Of a stretch of 64,000 nucleotides of DNA, positions 51,914-60,850 are shown piece by piece; position 1 is the first letter of the stretch, and the number at the start of each line of letters is the position of its first letter. The DNA is from JAXMCI01 sp046349435 (GTDB lineage Bacteria > Pseudomonadota > Alphaproteobacteria > Dongiales > Dongiaceae). Location of the stretch: NCBI GenBank assembly GCA_046349435.1, contig JAXMCI010000001.1, forward strand, positions 186,001 through 250,000, given 5' to 3'. The notes under the pieces were generated by a model. That model was not told the DNA's origin. It was given only the letters and a program-made list of their open reading frames with translations, and searched no databases. The translations under genes were made by a program, and so were the position numbers.

Positions 51914-52735
51914 TCACGCCGACACGAAGGCGAGCAGGTCTGCGTTCAGCCGATCCTTGTGGGTCGCCGTCAGCCCATGGGGGGCGCCCGGATAGACCTT
52001 CAGGGTGGCGTTCCGGATGAGCTTGGCGGAGAGCAGCGAGGAGTCGGCGATCGGCACGATCTGGTCGTCGTCGCCATGGACGAGCAGCGTCGGCACGTCG
52101 ACCGCCGCGAGATCGGCCGTGAGGTCGGTCTCCGAGAAGGCCTTGATGCAATCGTAGGCACCCTTCAGCCCGACCTGCATGGACCACAGCCAGAAGGCGT
52201 CCTTGACCCCTTGCGAGACCTTCGAGCCCGGCCGATTCGCGCCGTAGAAGGGCAGGCTGAGCTCGCGGTAGTACTGCGCGCGATCGCCGGCGACCCCGGC
52301 CCGGATGTCGTCGAAGACCTCGCGCGGCAGCCCGCCGGGATTGGCCGGCGTCTGCAGCATCAGCGGCGGGATGGCGGAGACCAGCACCGCCTTGCCGACC
52401 CGCGCCGTGCCGTGGCGGCCGATGTAGCGCACCACCTCGCCCCCGCCCGTCGAGTGGCCGACCAGGATGACGTCGCGGAGATCGAGCGTCTCGATCAGCG
52501 TCGCCAGGTCGTCGGCATAGCCGTCGAGGTCGTTGCCCTGCCAGGCCTGGCCGGACCGCCCGTGCCCGCGGCGATCATGGGCGATGCAGCGATAGCCGTG
52601 CGATGCCAGGAAGAAGATCTGGTCGTCCCAGGCGTCCGCGCTGAGCGGCCAGCCATGCGAGAAGGTGATCGGCCGGCCGGTGCCCCAATCCTTGTAGTAG
52701 AGCTCGGTTCCGTCCCGTGCGGTGATCCTGCCCAC
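51914..52735 (-). CDS. alpha/beta hydrolase, non-heme chloroperoxidase-like
   Basis: 273 residues from GTG 52735, chosen because GAAGGAG stands nine bases upstream and the length equals the family norm. The start is VGRITARDGTELYYKDWGTG. The triad is Ser95 (GHSTGG), Asp224 (VHGDDDQIVP) and His253 (APHGL). FSHGWPLSADAWDDQ carries the oxyanion hole. These perhydrolase-like esterases hydrolyse small esters or make peracids, and true halogenation is not physiological. It is the first gene of the minus-strand run and divergent from the LysR gene, so probably its main target. Confidence 0.88.
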   Translation of the reverse strand: MGRITARDGTELYYKDWGTGRPITFSHGWPLSADAWDDQIFFLASHGYRCIAHDRRGHGRSGQAWQGNDLDGYADDLATLIETLDLRDVILVGHSTGGGEVVRYIGRHGTARVGKAVLVSAIPPLMLQTPANPGGLPREVFDDIRAGVAGDRAQYYRELSLPFYGANRPGSKVSQGVKDAFWLWSMQVGLKGAYDCIKAFSETDLTADLAAVDVPTLLVHGDDDQIVPIADSSLLSAKLIRNATLKVYPGAPHGLTATHKDRLNADLLAFVSA

Positions 52736-52925
52736 GATGCGCTCTCCTTCCTGGCCCGGGGCCCCGCGTGGGCGGAGCCGCCGGGCTCGATGCCGCCCAC
52801 CGGGACTGCACGGCGGGAGGGCGGCGGCCCCGCCGCCACAACCGGCTTGCCGAACGCCCGCACCCATGCTCACGATCGGCACACCGGTGTAGCCGAGGCG
52901 ACCGCGGCCGGGCAGTGCCGGTGTT

Positions 52926-52942
52926 CGAGAAGCAGCTTCTCG
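52926..52942. promoter_or_regulatory. perfect inverted repeat before the LysR gene
   Basis: CGAGAAG (52926-52932) and CTTCTCG (52936-52942) are exact inverted arms around CAG, 22 bases upstream of ATG 52965. A second palindrome, ACACCGGTGT, lies at 52881-52890. Both are in the 229-base region shared with the divergent hydrolase gene. LysR proteins bind such sites between their own gene and the target. A leader hairpin is the alternative. Confidence 0.45.
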
Positions 52943-52964
52943 GGGACTGCAAAGGAGCGGATGC

Positions 52965-53864
52965 ATGGACCGCCTGGAGGCAATGTCGGTCATCATCGCC
53001 GTCACCGAGACCGGCAGCTTCTCCGCGGCCGCGCGCAAGCTGGGGACGCCGGTGGCGACGGTCAGCCGCAAGGTGTCCGAGCTGGAGCGGCGACTGAAAG
53101 CCGAGATCTTCCAGCGATCATCCCGGACGATGATGCTGACCGATGCCGGCCGTTCCTATATCGAGGCGTGCCGGCGCATCATCGAGCAGGTCGACGATGC
53201 GGAGCGCGAGGTCTCCGGCGAGTACCGCAGCCCGAAGGGCGATCTCGCGGTGACGGCGCCGTGGGGCCTCGGCCACCTGCACCTGCTGCCGGTCGCGCTC
53301 GAGTTCCTCGCCGCCTATCCGGAGGTCTCGCTGCGCCTGGTGCTGACCGACCGGGTCGTCAACCTCGTCGAGGAGAGCATCGACGTCTCCATCCGGATCG
53401 GCAGCCTGCCCGACAGCAGCATGGTCGCCACCCGGGTCGGCTCGATCCGGCTGGTGGTCTGCGCCAGTCCCGCCTATTTCGCCCGCCGCGGGCTGCCTCA
53501 GAAGCCAGCCGACCTGCAGAGCCACGACTGCATCACGCTGGAAAGCGCCGGGGCGCCGGCGGCCTGGAAGTTCATCCAGGGCAAGCGGTCGGTCGTCGTG
53601 CCGATCCGCTCGCGGCTCTGCGTGAACACCTCGGAGGCGGCCGTCCAGGCCGCCATCGCGGGCGCCGGCGTGACGCGGGTGATGTCCTACAAGATGGAGG
53701 CCGCCCGGCAGGCGGGCGCGCTGGCGATCGTGCTGGACGCGTTCGAGCAGCAGCCCCTGCCCGTCCACATCGCCTACGCCCACCGCAAGCTGATGCCCCT
53801 GAAGCTGCGCGCCTTCATGAACTGGGTGACGCCGCGCCTCAAGGCCCGGCTGTCGCCGCGATAG
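52965..53864 (+). CDS. LysR-family transcriptional regulator
   Basis: 299 residues from ATG 52965, with AAAGGAGCGG just ahead. The N-terminal winged HTH reads FSAAARKLGTPVATVSRKVS, with ELERRLKAEIFQRSSRTMML behind it. The effector domain from about 90 contains VTAPWGLGHLHLLPVALEFL and VSIRIGSLPDSSMVATRVGS. The C-terminus is LRAFMNWVTPRLKARLS. It belongs to the large AaeR/DmlR-like group of small-molecule sensors. It is divergent from the four-gene hydrolase/SDR run, the usual LysR arrangement, and probably controls it and itself. Confidence 0.92.
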   Translation: MDRLEAMSVIIAVTETGSFSAAARKLGTPVATVSRKVSELERRLKAEIFQRSSRTMMLTDAGRSYIEACRRIIEQVDDAEREVSGEYRSPKGDLAVTAPWGLGHLHLLPVALEFLAAYPEVSLRLVLTDRVVNLVEESIDVSIRIGSLPDSSMVATRVGSIRLVVCASPAYFARRGLPQKPADLQSHDCITLESAGAPAAWKFIQGKRSVVVPIRSRLCVNTSEAAVQAAIAGAGVTRVMSYKMEAARQAGALAIVLDAFEQQPLPVHIAYAHRKLMPLKLRAFMNWVTPRLKARLSPR

Positions 53865-53897
53865 GCCGTCATACCCCGGGGCAGCGCGACCCGCGTC

Positions 53898-55958
53898 CTA
53901 TGGCGTGATCACCAGGCTGCCCGAAGGGGCGCGGCGGGCGGTCGCGCCGGGATCCAGCACCACGGTGGTGAAGGAGGATTCGACGATCGCCGGGCCGGCC
54001 AGCACCTCGTCCGGCGCCATCGCCTCGAAGCGGCGCACGGCCGCCTCGGCCGGGCCGCTGCCGGGAAAGTGGACGCGCCGGCTGGCCGCGGTCGCGGCGC
54101 TCGCGGCGGCGGGCGCGGCCAGCGCGGCCGCCGCGCCGTCGCGCAGCCGGCAGCGCACCCGGGCATGCCAGCCGACGATCTCGATCGGCGAGTCGGGGTC
54201 GTCGATCTCGAACAGCTCGCGATGGGCGCGATGGAAGTCGGCGACCAGCTGCGCCACCTCGGCGGTGCCGGCGAGGCCGCCGCGCAGCGGCACCTCGATC
54301 TCCCAGACCTGGTGGGGGTAGCGCGCCTCGACCGAAAGCTCGATGCGCTGCTCCAGCGAGCCGGCGCCGGGGCCGGCGATGAAGGCGCGGCAGCGCTCCT
54401 CCAGCTCGGCCAGCACGGCGGCAGCCCCGGCGACGTCGAAGGCGTCGCTGCGGGTGAAGAACATCCGGGAGTAGTCGGCGCCGAGATCGGAGATCAGCGC
54501 GCCGGCGGCGCTCAGCGCCGCGCCCACCGCCGGGATGATCAGCCGGGCGCAGCCCAGCCGGCGGGCGATCGCCACGCTGTTCAGCCCGGCCGCGCCGCCG
54601 CCGCCGATCAGCACCGCCTCGGCCGGCGAGATGCCCTGGTTGATGGTGATCTCCTCGATCACCCCCACCATCCGCTCGGTGGCAAGCGTCAGGACCGAGG
54701 CGGCCGCCTCCTCCGCGCCGAGGCCGAGCGGGCCGGCGACCTGCTCCGCCACGGCGCGCTCGGCGGCGGCGCGGTCGAGGCGCATCTTGCCGCCGAGGAA
54801 GAAGCCGGGATCGATGAAGCCCAGCACCAGGGCGCAGTCGGTGACGGTCGGCCGGGTGCCGCCCTTGCCGTAGGCCACCGGCCCCGGGGTCGAGCCGGCG
54901 CTCTGCGGCCCGACATGCAGCAGTCCGCCCTCGTCGACCCAGGCGATCGAGCCGCCGCCGGCGCCGATGCTCTTGACGTCGACCGAGGGGAAGCCGGTCA
55001 TGTGGCCGCGGAAGGGCTGGCCGAGCCAGGTCTCGCGCGTCCAGGGAATGCGGCCGCGGCGGACCACGCTGACGTCGTAGCTGGTGCCGCCGGTGTCGGC
55101 GACGATGGCGATGTCGGCGTCGGCGTCGAGCCGGGCGAAGTGGCGGCCGGCCACCGGCGCCATGCTCGGCCCGGAGTTGATCGAGTGGATCGGCGACTCG
55201 GCCATGTCCTCGGCCTCCATGACGCCGCCCTGGGAGTTCACCATCAGCACCCGGCCGGCGAGCCCGGCGCCGCGCAGCCGGTCGCGCACGCCGCGCAGGT
55301 AGCGGCCCATCAGCGGCTTCAGCGAGGCGTCGATGGCGGCCGCGGAGGCGCGCCGGTACTCGCGCAGGGTCGGGTTGAGGCGATGCGACAGGGTCACCGG
55401 CACGCCCGGCAGGTGGCGGGCGAGCAGCGCCCCCACCTGCTCCTCGTGCGCCGGGTTGACGATCGACCAGAGCAGGCAGACGGCGACCGCCTCGACCCGC
55501 TCGGCCTTCAGGCGCTCGACGGCGGCCAGCACCGAGGCCTCGTCGAGCGGCCGCATCACCCGCCCATCGGCGCCGATCCGCTCGCCGACCTCGAAGGTCA
55601 GCGCCCGCGGCACATAGGGCTCGGGATAGGGCACCGTGAAGTTGAACACCTCCATCCGCCCGCCCTCGCGGATCACCAGGATGTCGGGATGCCCGTCGCT
55701 GACGAGCAGCGCGGTGCGCGCCGTGTTGCCGGTCAGGATGGCGTTGATCGCCCGCGTCGTGCCGTGGATGAACATCTCGGCCCGGCCGAGCAGCCCGGCG
55801 AGGTCGACGCCGCGATCGGCCGCCGCCAGCCCGACGGCATCGAGCAGGCCGCGCACCGGATCGTCGGGCGTGGTCGAGGCCTTGTAGAGGCGGAGCTCGG
55901 CCCCGTCCTCCAGCACCAGATCCGTGAAGGTTCCCCCGACGTCGCAGGCCAGCCGCAT
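53898..55958 (-). CDS. hyuA: hydantoinase/oxoprolinase subunit A
   Basis: 686 residues from ATG 55958, with GGGGGAGGAACG upstream. The ATP-binding hydantoinase A/oxoprolinase fold begins RLACDVGGTFTDLVLEDGAE. It has FIHGTTRAINAILTGNTART, the second phosphate loop GGTSYDVSVVRRGRIP, the loop SVDVKSIGAGGGSIAWVDEG, and VLIGGGGAAGLNSVAIARRL near the C-terminus. With HyuB it hydrolyses or carboxylates cyclic amides or ketones using ATP. No hyuB is next to it; the only one here is 11.6 kb away at 40507-42312. It converges with the LysR gene and is divergent from the alcohol dehydrogenase gene. Confidence 0.9.
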   Translation of the reverse strand: MRLACDVGGTFTDLVLEDGAELRLYKASTTPDDPVRGLLDAVGLAAADRGVDLAGLLGRAEMFIHGTTRAINAILTGNTARTALLVSDGHPDILVIREGGRMEVFNFTVPYPEPYVPRALTFEVGERIGADGRVMRPLDEASVLAAVERLKAERVEAVAVCLLWSIVNPAHEEQVGALLARHLPGVPVTLSHRLNPTLREYRRASAAAIDASLKPLMGRYLRGVRDRLRGAGLAGRVLMVNSQGGVMEAEDMAESPIHSINSGPSMAPVAGRHFARLDADADIAIVADTGGTSYDVSVVRRGRIPWTRETWLGQPFRGHMTGFPSVDVKSIGAGGGSIAWVDEGGLLHVGPQSAGSTPGPVAYGKGGTRPTVTDCALVLGFIDPGFFLGGKMRLDRAAAERAVAEQVAGPLGLGAEEAAASVLTLATERMVGVIEEITINQGISPAEAVLIGGGGAAGLNSVAIARRLGCARLIIPAVGAALSAAGALISDLGADYSRMFFTRSDAFDVAGAAAVLAELEERCRAFIAGPGAGSLEQRIELSVEARYPHQVWEIEVPLRGGLAGTAEVAQLVADFHRAHRELFEIDDPDSPIEIVGWHARVRCRLRDGAAAALAAPAAASAATAASRRVHFPGSGPAEAAVRRFEAMAPDEVLAGPAIVESSFTTVVLDPGATARRAPSGSLVITP

Positions 55959-56051
55959 CGTTCCTCCCCCGCCCCACCCTCGGGGCGGCGCATCCTATGC
56001 GGCCGGCGCCACGCTTGCCAGCCCGCTCGCCGTCGGCGCAGGCTCTCCGGC

Positions 56052-57059
56052 ATGGTCGACGCCCCCACCTACCGGGCGATGCTGCTGGACGCGCCGGGAC
56101 GGCCGCTGCGCGAGGCGCGGCTGGCGCGTCGGGCGCCGGGACCGGGCGAGGTGCTGGTCGCCGTGGCGGCCTGCGGCGTCTGCCGCACCGACCTGCACCT
56201 GGTCGATGGCGAGCTGCCCGACCCGAAGCTGCCGGTGGTGCCCGGCCACGAGGTGGTCGGCCGCGTCGCCGCGCTCGGCGCCGGGGTCGAGGGCCTGGCG
56301 ATCGGCGAGCGGGTCGGCATCCCCTGGCTCGGCTGGAGCTGCGGCCGCTGTGCCTGGTGCCGCAGCGGCCGCGAGAATCTCTGTCCCGAGGCGCGCTTCA
56401 CCGGCTACCAGCGCGACGGCGGCTATGCCGAGCTGGCGATCGCCGACGCGCGCTACTGCTTCCCGCTGCCCGACGCCTATGCCGACGCCGACGCCGCGCC
56501 GCTGCTCTGCGCCGGGCTGATCGGCTACCGCGCGCTGCGCCGTGCCGGCGATCCCGCCCGGCTCGGCCTCTACGGCTTCGGCGCCGCCGCCCACATCGTC
56601 ATCCAGGTGGCGCGGCACGAGGGCCGGCAGGTCCACGCCTTCGTGCGCCCGGGCGACGCCGCGGCCGAGGCCTTCGCCCGCGGCCTGGGCGCCGCCTGGG
56701 CCGGCCCGTCCGACCGGCCGGGGCCGGAGCCGCTCGACGCCGCCATCATCTTCGCGCCGGTCGGCGCGCTGGTGCCGGCGGCGCTGCGCGCCGTGGCGCC
56801 GGGCGGCCGGGTGGTCTGCGCCGGCATCCATATGAGCGACATTCCCGCCTTCCCCTACGAGATCCTGTGGCGGGAGCGCGAGATCGTCTCGGTCGCCAAC
56901 CTGACCCGGCGGGACGGGCTGGAGTTCCTGGCCCTGGCGCCGCAAGTGCCGGTCGCGACCACGGTCCAGCCCTACCCGCTTGCCCAGGCCGGGCGGGCGC
57001 TGGACGATCTGCGCGCTGGCAGGCTCCAGGGCGCGGCGGTGCTGCTCACCGGCGGCTGA
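56052..57059 (+). CDS. zinc-dependent alcohol dehydrogenase (AdhP-like)
   Basis: 335 residues from ATG 56052. The catalytic zinc site is AACGVCRTDLHLVDGELP and GHEVVG (Cys, His, Glu). The structural-zinc region is WSCGRCAWCRSGRENLC with four cysteines. The cofactor fold starts LGLYGFGAAAHIVIQVARHE. Motifs and length resemble the AdhP/AdhA branch that oxidises primary alcohols with NAD+. The ribosome site is weak. It is divergent from hyuA with 93 bases between starts and is followed by the BMP-type transporter operon after 76 bases. A link to either is not certain. Confidence 0.9.
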   Translation: MVDAPTYRAMLLDAPGRPLREARLARRAPGPGEVLVAVAACGVCRTDLHLVDGELPDPKLPVVPGHEVVGRVAALGAGVEGLAIGERVGIPWLGWSCGRCAWCRSGRENLCPEARFTGYQRDGGYAELAIADARYCFPLPDAYADADAAPLLCAGLIGYRALRRAGDPARLGLYGFGAAAHIVIQVARHEGRQVHAFVRPGDAAAEAFARGLGAAWAGPSDRPGPEPLDAAIIFAPVGALVPAALRAVAPGGRVVCAGIHMSDIPAFPYEILWREREIVSVANLTRRDGLEFLALAPQVPVATTVQPYPLAQAGRALDDLRAGRLQGAAVLLTGG

Positions 57060-57135
57060 GGCCGACCGCCTGTTCCGGCGCCCGGCCCTTGGCTATGCTC
57101 GTCCCGGCAGGAGAAACGGGGATCGGAGGCTCACG

Positions 57136-58128
57136 ATGAGGAAGCTGATGCTGGCGGCGCTGGCCGTCCTGCTGACCGGAGGCGCCGCGGCGGCGGCCGA
57201 CTTCAAGCCGGCAGTCGTGTTCGACACCGGCGGCAAGTTCGACAAATCCTTCAACGAGGCCGCCTATAACGGCGCCGAGAAGTTCAAGCGGGAAACCGGC
57301 ATCGCCTATCGCGAGTTCGAGATCACCAACGAGTCGCAGCGCGAGCAGGCGCTGCGCAACCTGGCGCGCAAGGGCGCCACGCTGATCGTCGCGCCCGGCT
57401 TCTCGCAGTCGGCGGCGGTCGAGACCGTGGCCAAGGAGTTCCCGGACGTCAAGTTCACCCTGATCGACGCCGTCGTCGACCTGCCCAACGTGCAGTCCGT
57501 GGTCTTCAAGGAGCAGGAGGGCTCCTACCTCGTCGGCATCCTGGCGGCGATGGCCTCGAAGACCGGCAAGGTCGGCTTCGTCGGCGGCATGGACGTGCCG
57601 CTGATCCGCCGGTTCGCCTGCGGCTACGTCCAGGGCGTCAAGGCGGTGAACCCGAACGCCGAGGTCATCCAGAACATGACCGGCACCACCCCCGACGCCT
57701 GGAACGACCCGACCAAGGGCGGCGAGCTGGCGCGCAGCCAGTTCGACCGCGGCGCCGACGTCGTCTACGCCGCCGCCGGCGGCACCGGGCTCGGCGTCTA
57801 CCAGGCCGCCGCCGACGCGCACAAGCTGGCGATCGGCGTCGACAGCAACCAGAACTACCTGCATCCCGGCACCATGCTGACCTCGATGCTGAAGCGCGTC
57901 GACCTCGCGACCTACAACGCCTTCACGTCGGCCCGCGCCGGCAAGTGGCAGGCCGGCGTGGTCACGCTCGGGCTGGCCGAGGACGGGGTCGGCTGGGCGC
58001 TCGACGACAACAACCACTCGATGATCACGCCGGAGATGAAGAAGGCCGCCGACCAGGCCCGCGCCGACATCGTCGGCGGCAAGATCAAGGTCGTCGACTA
58101 CATGACGAGCAAGAGCTGCCCCGACTGA
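57136..58128 (+). CDS. BMP-family substrate-binding protein
   Basis: 330 residues from ATG 57136, with GGAGG ahead and GGCTATGCTC at 57091-57100 as a likely -10 region. The signal peptide MRKLMLAALAVLLTGGAAAA has no lipobox cysteine, so it is a soluble periplasmic protein. The BMP (basic membrane protein) fold begins PAVVFDTGGKFDKSFNEAAY and includes LIVAPGFSQSAAVETVA, GFVGGMDVPLIRRFACGYVQ and AIGVDSNQNYLHPGTMLTSM. BMP proteins bind purine nucleosides or similar ligands for YufNOPQ/NupABC-type importers. It is the first of four transporter genes. Confidence 0.9.
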   Translation: MRKLMLAALAVLLTGGAAAAADFKPAVVFDTGGKFDKSFNEAAYNGAEKFKRETGIAYREFEITNESQREQALRNLARKGATLIVAPGFSQSAAVETVAKEFPDVKFTLIDAVVDLPNVQSVVFKEQEGSYLVGILAAMASKTGKVGFVGGMDVPLIRRFACGYVQGVKAVNPNAEVIQNMTGTTPDAWNDPTKGGELARSQFDRGADVVYAAAGGTGLGVYQAAADAHKLAIGVDSNQNYLHPGTMLTSMLKRVDLATYNAFTSARAGKWQAGVVTLGLAEDGVGWALDDNNHSMITPEMKKAADQARADIVGGKIKVVDYMTSKSCPD

Positions 58129-58148
58129 GCCCCGCCGGGGTCGAAGCG

Positions 58149-59720
58149 ATGGCGCCGGCGAGCGAGCCCCCCGCGGGCGCGCCGCCGGCCGCCCTCACTG
58201 CCGCAGTCGAGCTGGTCGGCATCGACAAGCGCTTCGGCGCCGTCCACGCCAACCGGCAGGTCTCGCTGCGGATCGAGCGCGGCTCGATCCACGGCATCGT
58301 CGGCGAGAACGGCGCCGGCAAGTCGACCCTGATGAGCATCCTCTACGGCTACTACCAGGCCGATGCCGGCGAGATCCGCATCGACGGCCGGCCGGTGGCG
58401 ATCCGCTCCGCGCAGGACGCCATCGCCGCCGGCATCGGCATGGTCCACCAGCACTTCATGCTGGTCGACGACTTCACCGTGCTGGAGAACGTCGTGCTCG
58501 GCGCCGAGCGGGGGCCGCTGCTCGCGCGCGGGCTGGCCGAGGCCCGGCGGGCGCTGGCGGCGCTCGGCCGCGACTACGGGCTGGCGGTCGATCCCGACGC
58601 GCTGGTTCGCGACCTGCCGGTCGGGCTGCAGCAGCGGGTCGAGATCCTGAAGGCGCTCCACCGCGGCGCCCGCGTGCTGATCCTCGACGAGCCCACCGGC
58701 GTGCTGACGCCGCAGGAGGCCGACCAGCTCTTCGCCATGCTGCGCACGCTGCGCGACCAGGGCCGCACGGTGATCCTGATCACCCACAAGCTGCGCGAGA
58801 TCATGGCGGTGACCGATCGGGTCACGGTGATGCGCGCCGGCGGGCTGGTCGAGACGGTGGCGACCAGGGACACCAGCCGGGCGGCGCTGGCCGAGGCGAT
58901 GGTCGGGCGCAAGGTCGCCCTCCAGCTGGAGAAGGCGGCGGTGGCGCCCGGCCCGGCGGTGCTCGAGGTCGAGCGGCTCTCGATCGTCGACGCCGCCGGC
59001 ATCGAGCGGGTGCAGGAGGTCAGCTTCGCGGTGCGCGGCGGCGAGATCGTCGGCATCGCCGGCGTCACCGGCAACGGCCAGACCGAGCTGCTGGAGGCGC
59101 TGGCCGGCATGCGCCGGCCGACCGGCGGCACCATCCGCCTCAACGGCCGGACGTTGCCGCCCGCGCAGGGCAGCGCCGGCGCCCGGGCGATGCGCCGCCG
59201 GCATGTCGCCCACGTCCCGGAGGACCGCCAGCGCCAGGGGCTGATCGGCCGCTTCCTCGCCTGGGAGTCGATGATCCTGGGCTATCACGACACGCCCGAG
59301 GCCGGCCGGCACGGGCTGCTCGACCGGCCCGGCCTGATCGCCCGCTGCGCGGCGGCGATGGAGGCGCACGACGTGCGGCCGCGCGATCCCCTGCTGCGCA
59401 CCGCGGCCTTCTCCGGCGGCAACCAGCAGAAGATGGTGCTGGCGCGCGAGATCGACCGCGCGCCCGAGCTGCTGCTGGTCGGCCAGCCGACCCGCGGCGT
59501 CGACATCGGCGCCATCGAGTTCATCCACCGCCGCCTGCTGGCGCTGCGCGCCGCCGGCAAGGCCCTGCTGCTCGTCTCGGTCGAGCTCGAGGAGATCCTG
59601 GCGCTGGCCGACCGCATCCTGGTGATGTGCCAGGGCCGCATCGTCGGCGAGCTGCCGCGCGCCGAGGCGTCCGAGGCGCGGCTCGGCCTGATGATGGCCG
59701 GCATCGAGGGCACGGCGTGA
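58149..59720 (+). CDS. BMP-type ABC transporter ATP-binding protein, two ATPase domains
   Basis: 523 residues from ATG 58149. The first domain has Walker A GENGAGKST, Walker B VLILDEP and LITHKLREI, with a degenerate signature (LPVGLQQR). The second has GVTGNGQTE in place of Walker A (no lysine), signature FSGGNQQK, and LLLVGQPTRGVD as a modified Walker B. This asymmetric design is normal for sugar- and nucleoside-type importers of the RbsA/YufO class. GIGMVHQHFMLVDDFTVLEN is the Q-loop signature of nucleoside importers. It overlaps the next gene by four bases (GTGA). Confidence 0.93.
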   Translation: MAPASEPPAGAPPAALTAAVELVGIDKRFGAVHANRQVSLRIERGSIHGIVGENGAGKSTLMSILYGYYQADAGEIRIDGRPVAIRSAQDAIAAGIGMVHQHFMLVDDFTVLENVVLGAERGPLLARGLAEARRALAALGRDYGLAVDPDALVRDLPVGLQQRVEILKALHRGARVLILDEPTGVLTPQEADQLFAMLRTLRDQGRTVILITHKLREIMAVTDRVTVMRAGGLVETVATRDTSRAALAEAMVGRKVALQLEKAAVAPGPAVLEVERLSIVDAAGIERVQEVSFAVRGGEIVGIAGVTGNGQTELLEALAGMRRPTGGTIRLNGRTLPPAQGSAGARAMRRRHVAHVPEDRQRQGLIGRFLAWESMILGYHDTPEAGRHGLLDRPGLIARCAAAMEAHDVRPRDPLLRTAAFSGGNQQKMVLAREIDRAPELLLVGQPTRGVDIGAIEFIHRRLLALRAAGKALLLVSVELEEILALADRILVMCQGRIVGELPRAEASEARLGLMMAGIEGTA

Positions 59721-60850
59721 CCGGCCTGCTGGTCCGGCCGCGGACGCGGGCCGGCGGCGAGCTGCCGCGCTGGGCCGACGCGCTGCTGCTGCCGGCGATC
59801 AACCTCGGCGTGGCGCTGCTCATCGCCGGGGTCATCGTCTGGTTCCTCGGCGCCGATCCCTGGGAGGCGCTGCAGTCGCTGGTCGGCGGCGCGGTCGGCT
59901 ATCCCGAGGCGATCGGCTACACCCTCTACTACGCCACCGACTTCATCTTCACCGGCCTCGCCGTGGCGGTCGCCTTCCATTGCGGCCTCTTCAACATCGG
60001 CGGCGAGGGCCAGGCGATGCTGGGCGGGCTCGGCACCGCGCTGGTCTGCCTGGCGCTCGACGACTGGCCGCTCTGGGCGGTGCTGCCGCTCGCCATCGCC
60101 GCGGCCGCCGGGTTCGGGGCGGTCTGGGCGGCGGTGCCGGGCTGGCTGCAGGCGCGCCGCGGCAGCCACATCGTCATCACAACGATCATGTTCAACTTCC
60201 TCGCCGCGGCACTGATGACCTACCTGCTGGTCGACGTGCTGATCGAGCCGGGCGAGCAGGATCCGCGCAGCCGGATCTTCGCCGAGGGCGTCTGGCTGCC
60301 GCAGCTCTCGACCGTGCTGCGCGGGCTCGGCTGGGACATCGGCCACGCCCCGCTCAACTTCTCGCTGCTGCTGGCGCTCGCCTGCTGCGGCCTCGTCCGG
60401 CTGTTCGTCTGGCACAGCCGCTGGGGCTACGAGATCCGCGCCGTCGGCCACAGCGAGGGTGCCGCCCTCTATGCCGGCATCTCGGCCAGCCGGGCGATCG
60501 TGCTCGCCATGGCGGTGTCCGGCGCGCTCGCCGGGCTGGTCGGCATCAACGACATCATGGGCGTGCATCACCGGCTGATCCTGGGCTTCTCCAGCGGCTT
60601 CGGCTTCGTCGGCATCGCGGTCGCGCTGATGGGCCGCAACCGGCCGCTCGGGATCGTGCTGGCGGCGCTGCTGTTCGGCGCCCTCTATCAGGGCGGCTCG
60701 GAGCTCGCCTTCGACATCCCGCAGATCACCCGCGAGATGGTGGTCGTGGTGCAGGGGCTGGTCATCCTGTTCTGCGGTGCGCTGGAGAACATGTTCAAGC
60801 CGCAGCTGGTCGCGCTGTTCCGCCGCCTGCCGGGCGGCGCGACGCCATGA
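59717..60850 (+). CDS. ABC transporter permease (YufP/NupP-like)
   Basis: 377 residues from GTG 59717, inside a GTGA overlap with the ATPase stop. About eight to ten membrane helices are expected. Family motifs are HCGLFNIGGEGQAMLGGL, SHIVITTIMFNFLAAALM (the conserved I-x-T-I-M-x-N-F segment) and AVGHSEGAALYAGISASRAI (ATPase contact). GVHHRLILGFSSGFGFVGIA closes the core. It is one of two dissimilar permeases of the nucleoside-type importer, and the other follows with another 4-base overlap. Confidence 0.92.
   Translation: MTGLLVRPRTRAGGELPRWADALLLPAINLGVALLIAGVIVWFLGADPWEALQSLVGGAVGYPEAIGYTLYYATDFIFTGLAVAVAFHCGLFNIGGEGQAMLGGLGTALVCLALDDWPLWAVLPLAIAAAAGFGAVWAAVPGWLQARRGSHIVITTIMFNFLAAALMTYLLVDVLIEPGEQDPRSRIFAEGVWLPQLSTVLRGLGWDIGHAPLNFSLLLALACCGLVRLFVWHSRWGYEIRAVGHSEGAALYAGISASRAIVLAMAVSGALAGLVGINDIMGVHHRLILGFSSGFGFVGIAVALMGRNRPLGIVLAALLFGALYQGGSELAFDIPQITREMVVVVQGLVILFCGALENMFKPQLVALFRRLPGGATP

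Noticed and set aside
53869..55977. Second minus-strand frame of about 700 codons over hyuA
   Set aside because: The other frame (53898-55958) holds all HyuA motifs and a strong ribosome site; this one is Arg/Ala-rich noise.
58129..58148. CCCC...GGGG stem between the BMP gene and its ATPase gene as a fourth intercistronic hairpin
   Set aside because: Only four base pairs with a three-base loop, too weak to claim.
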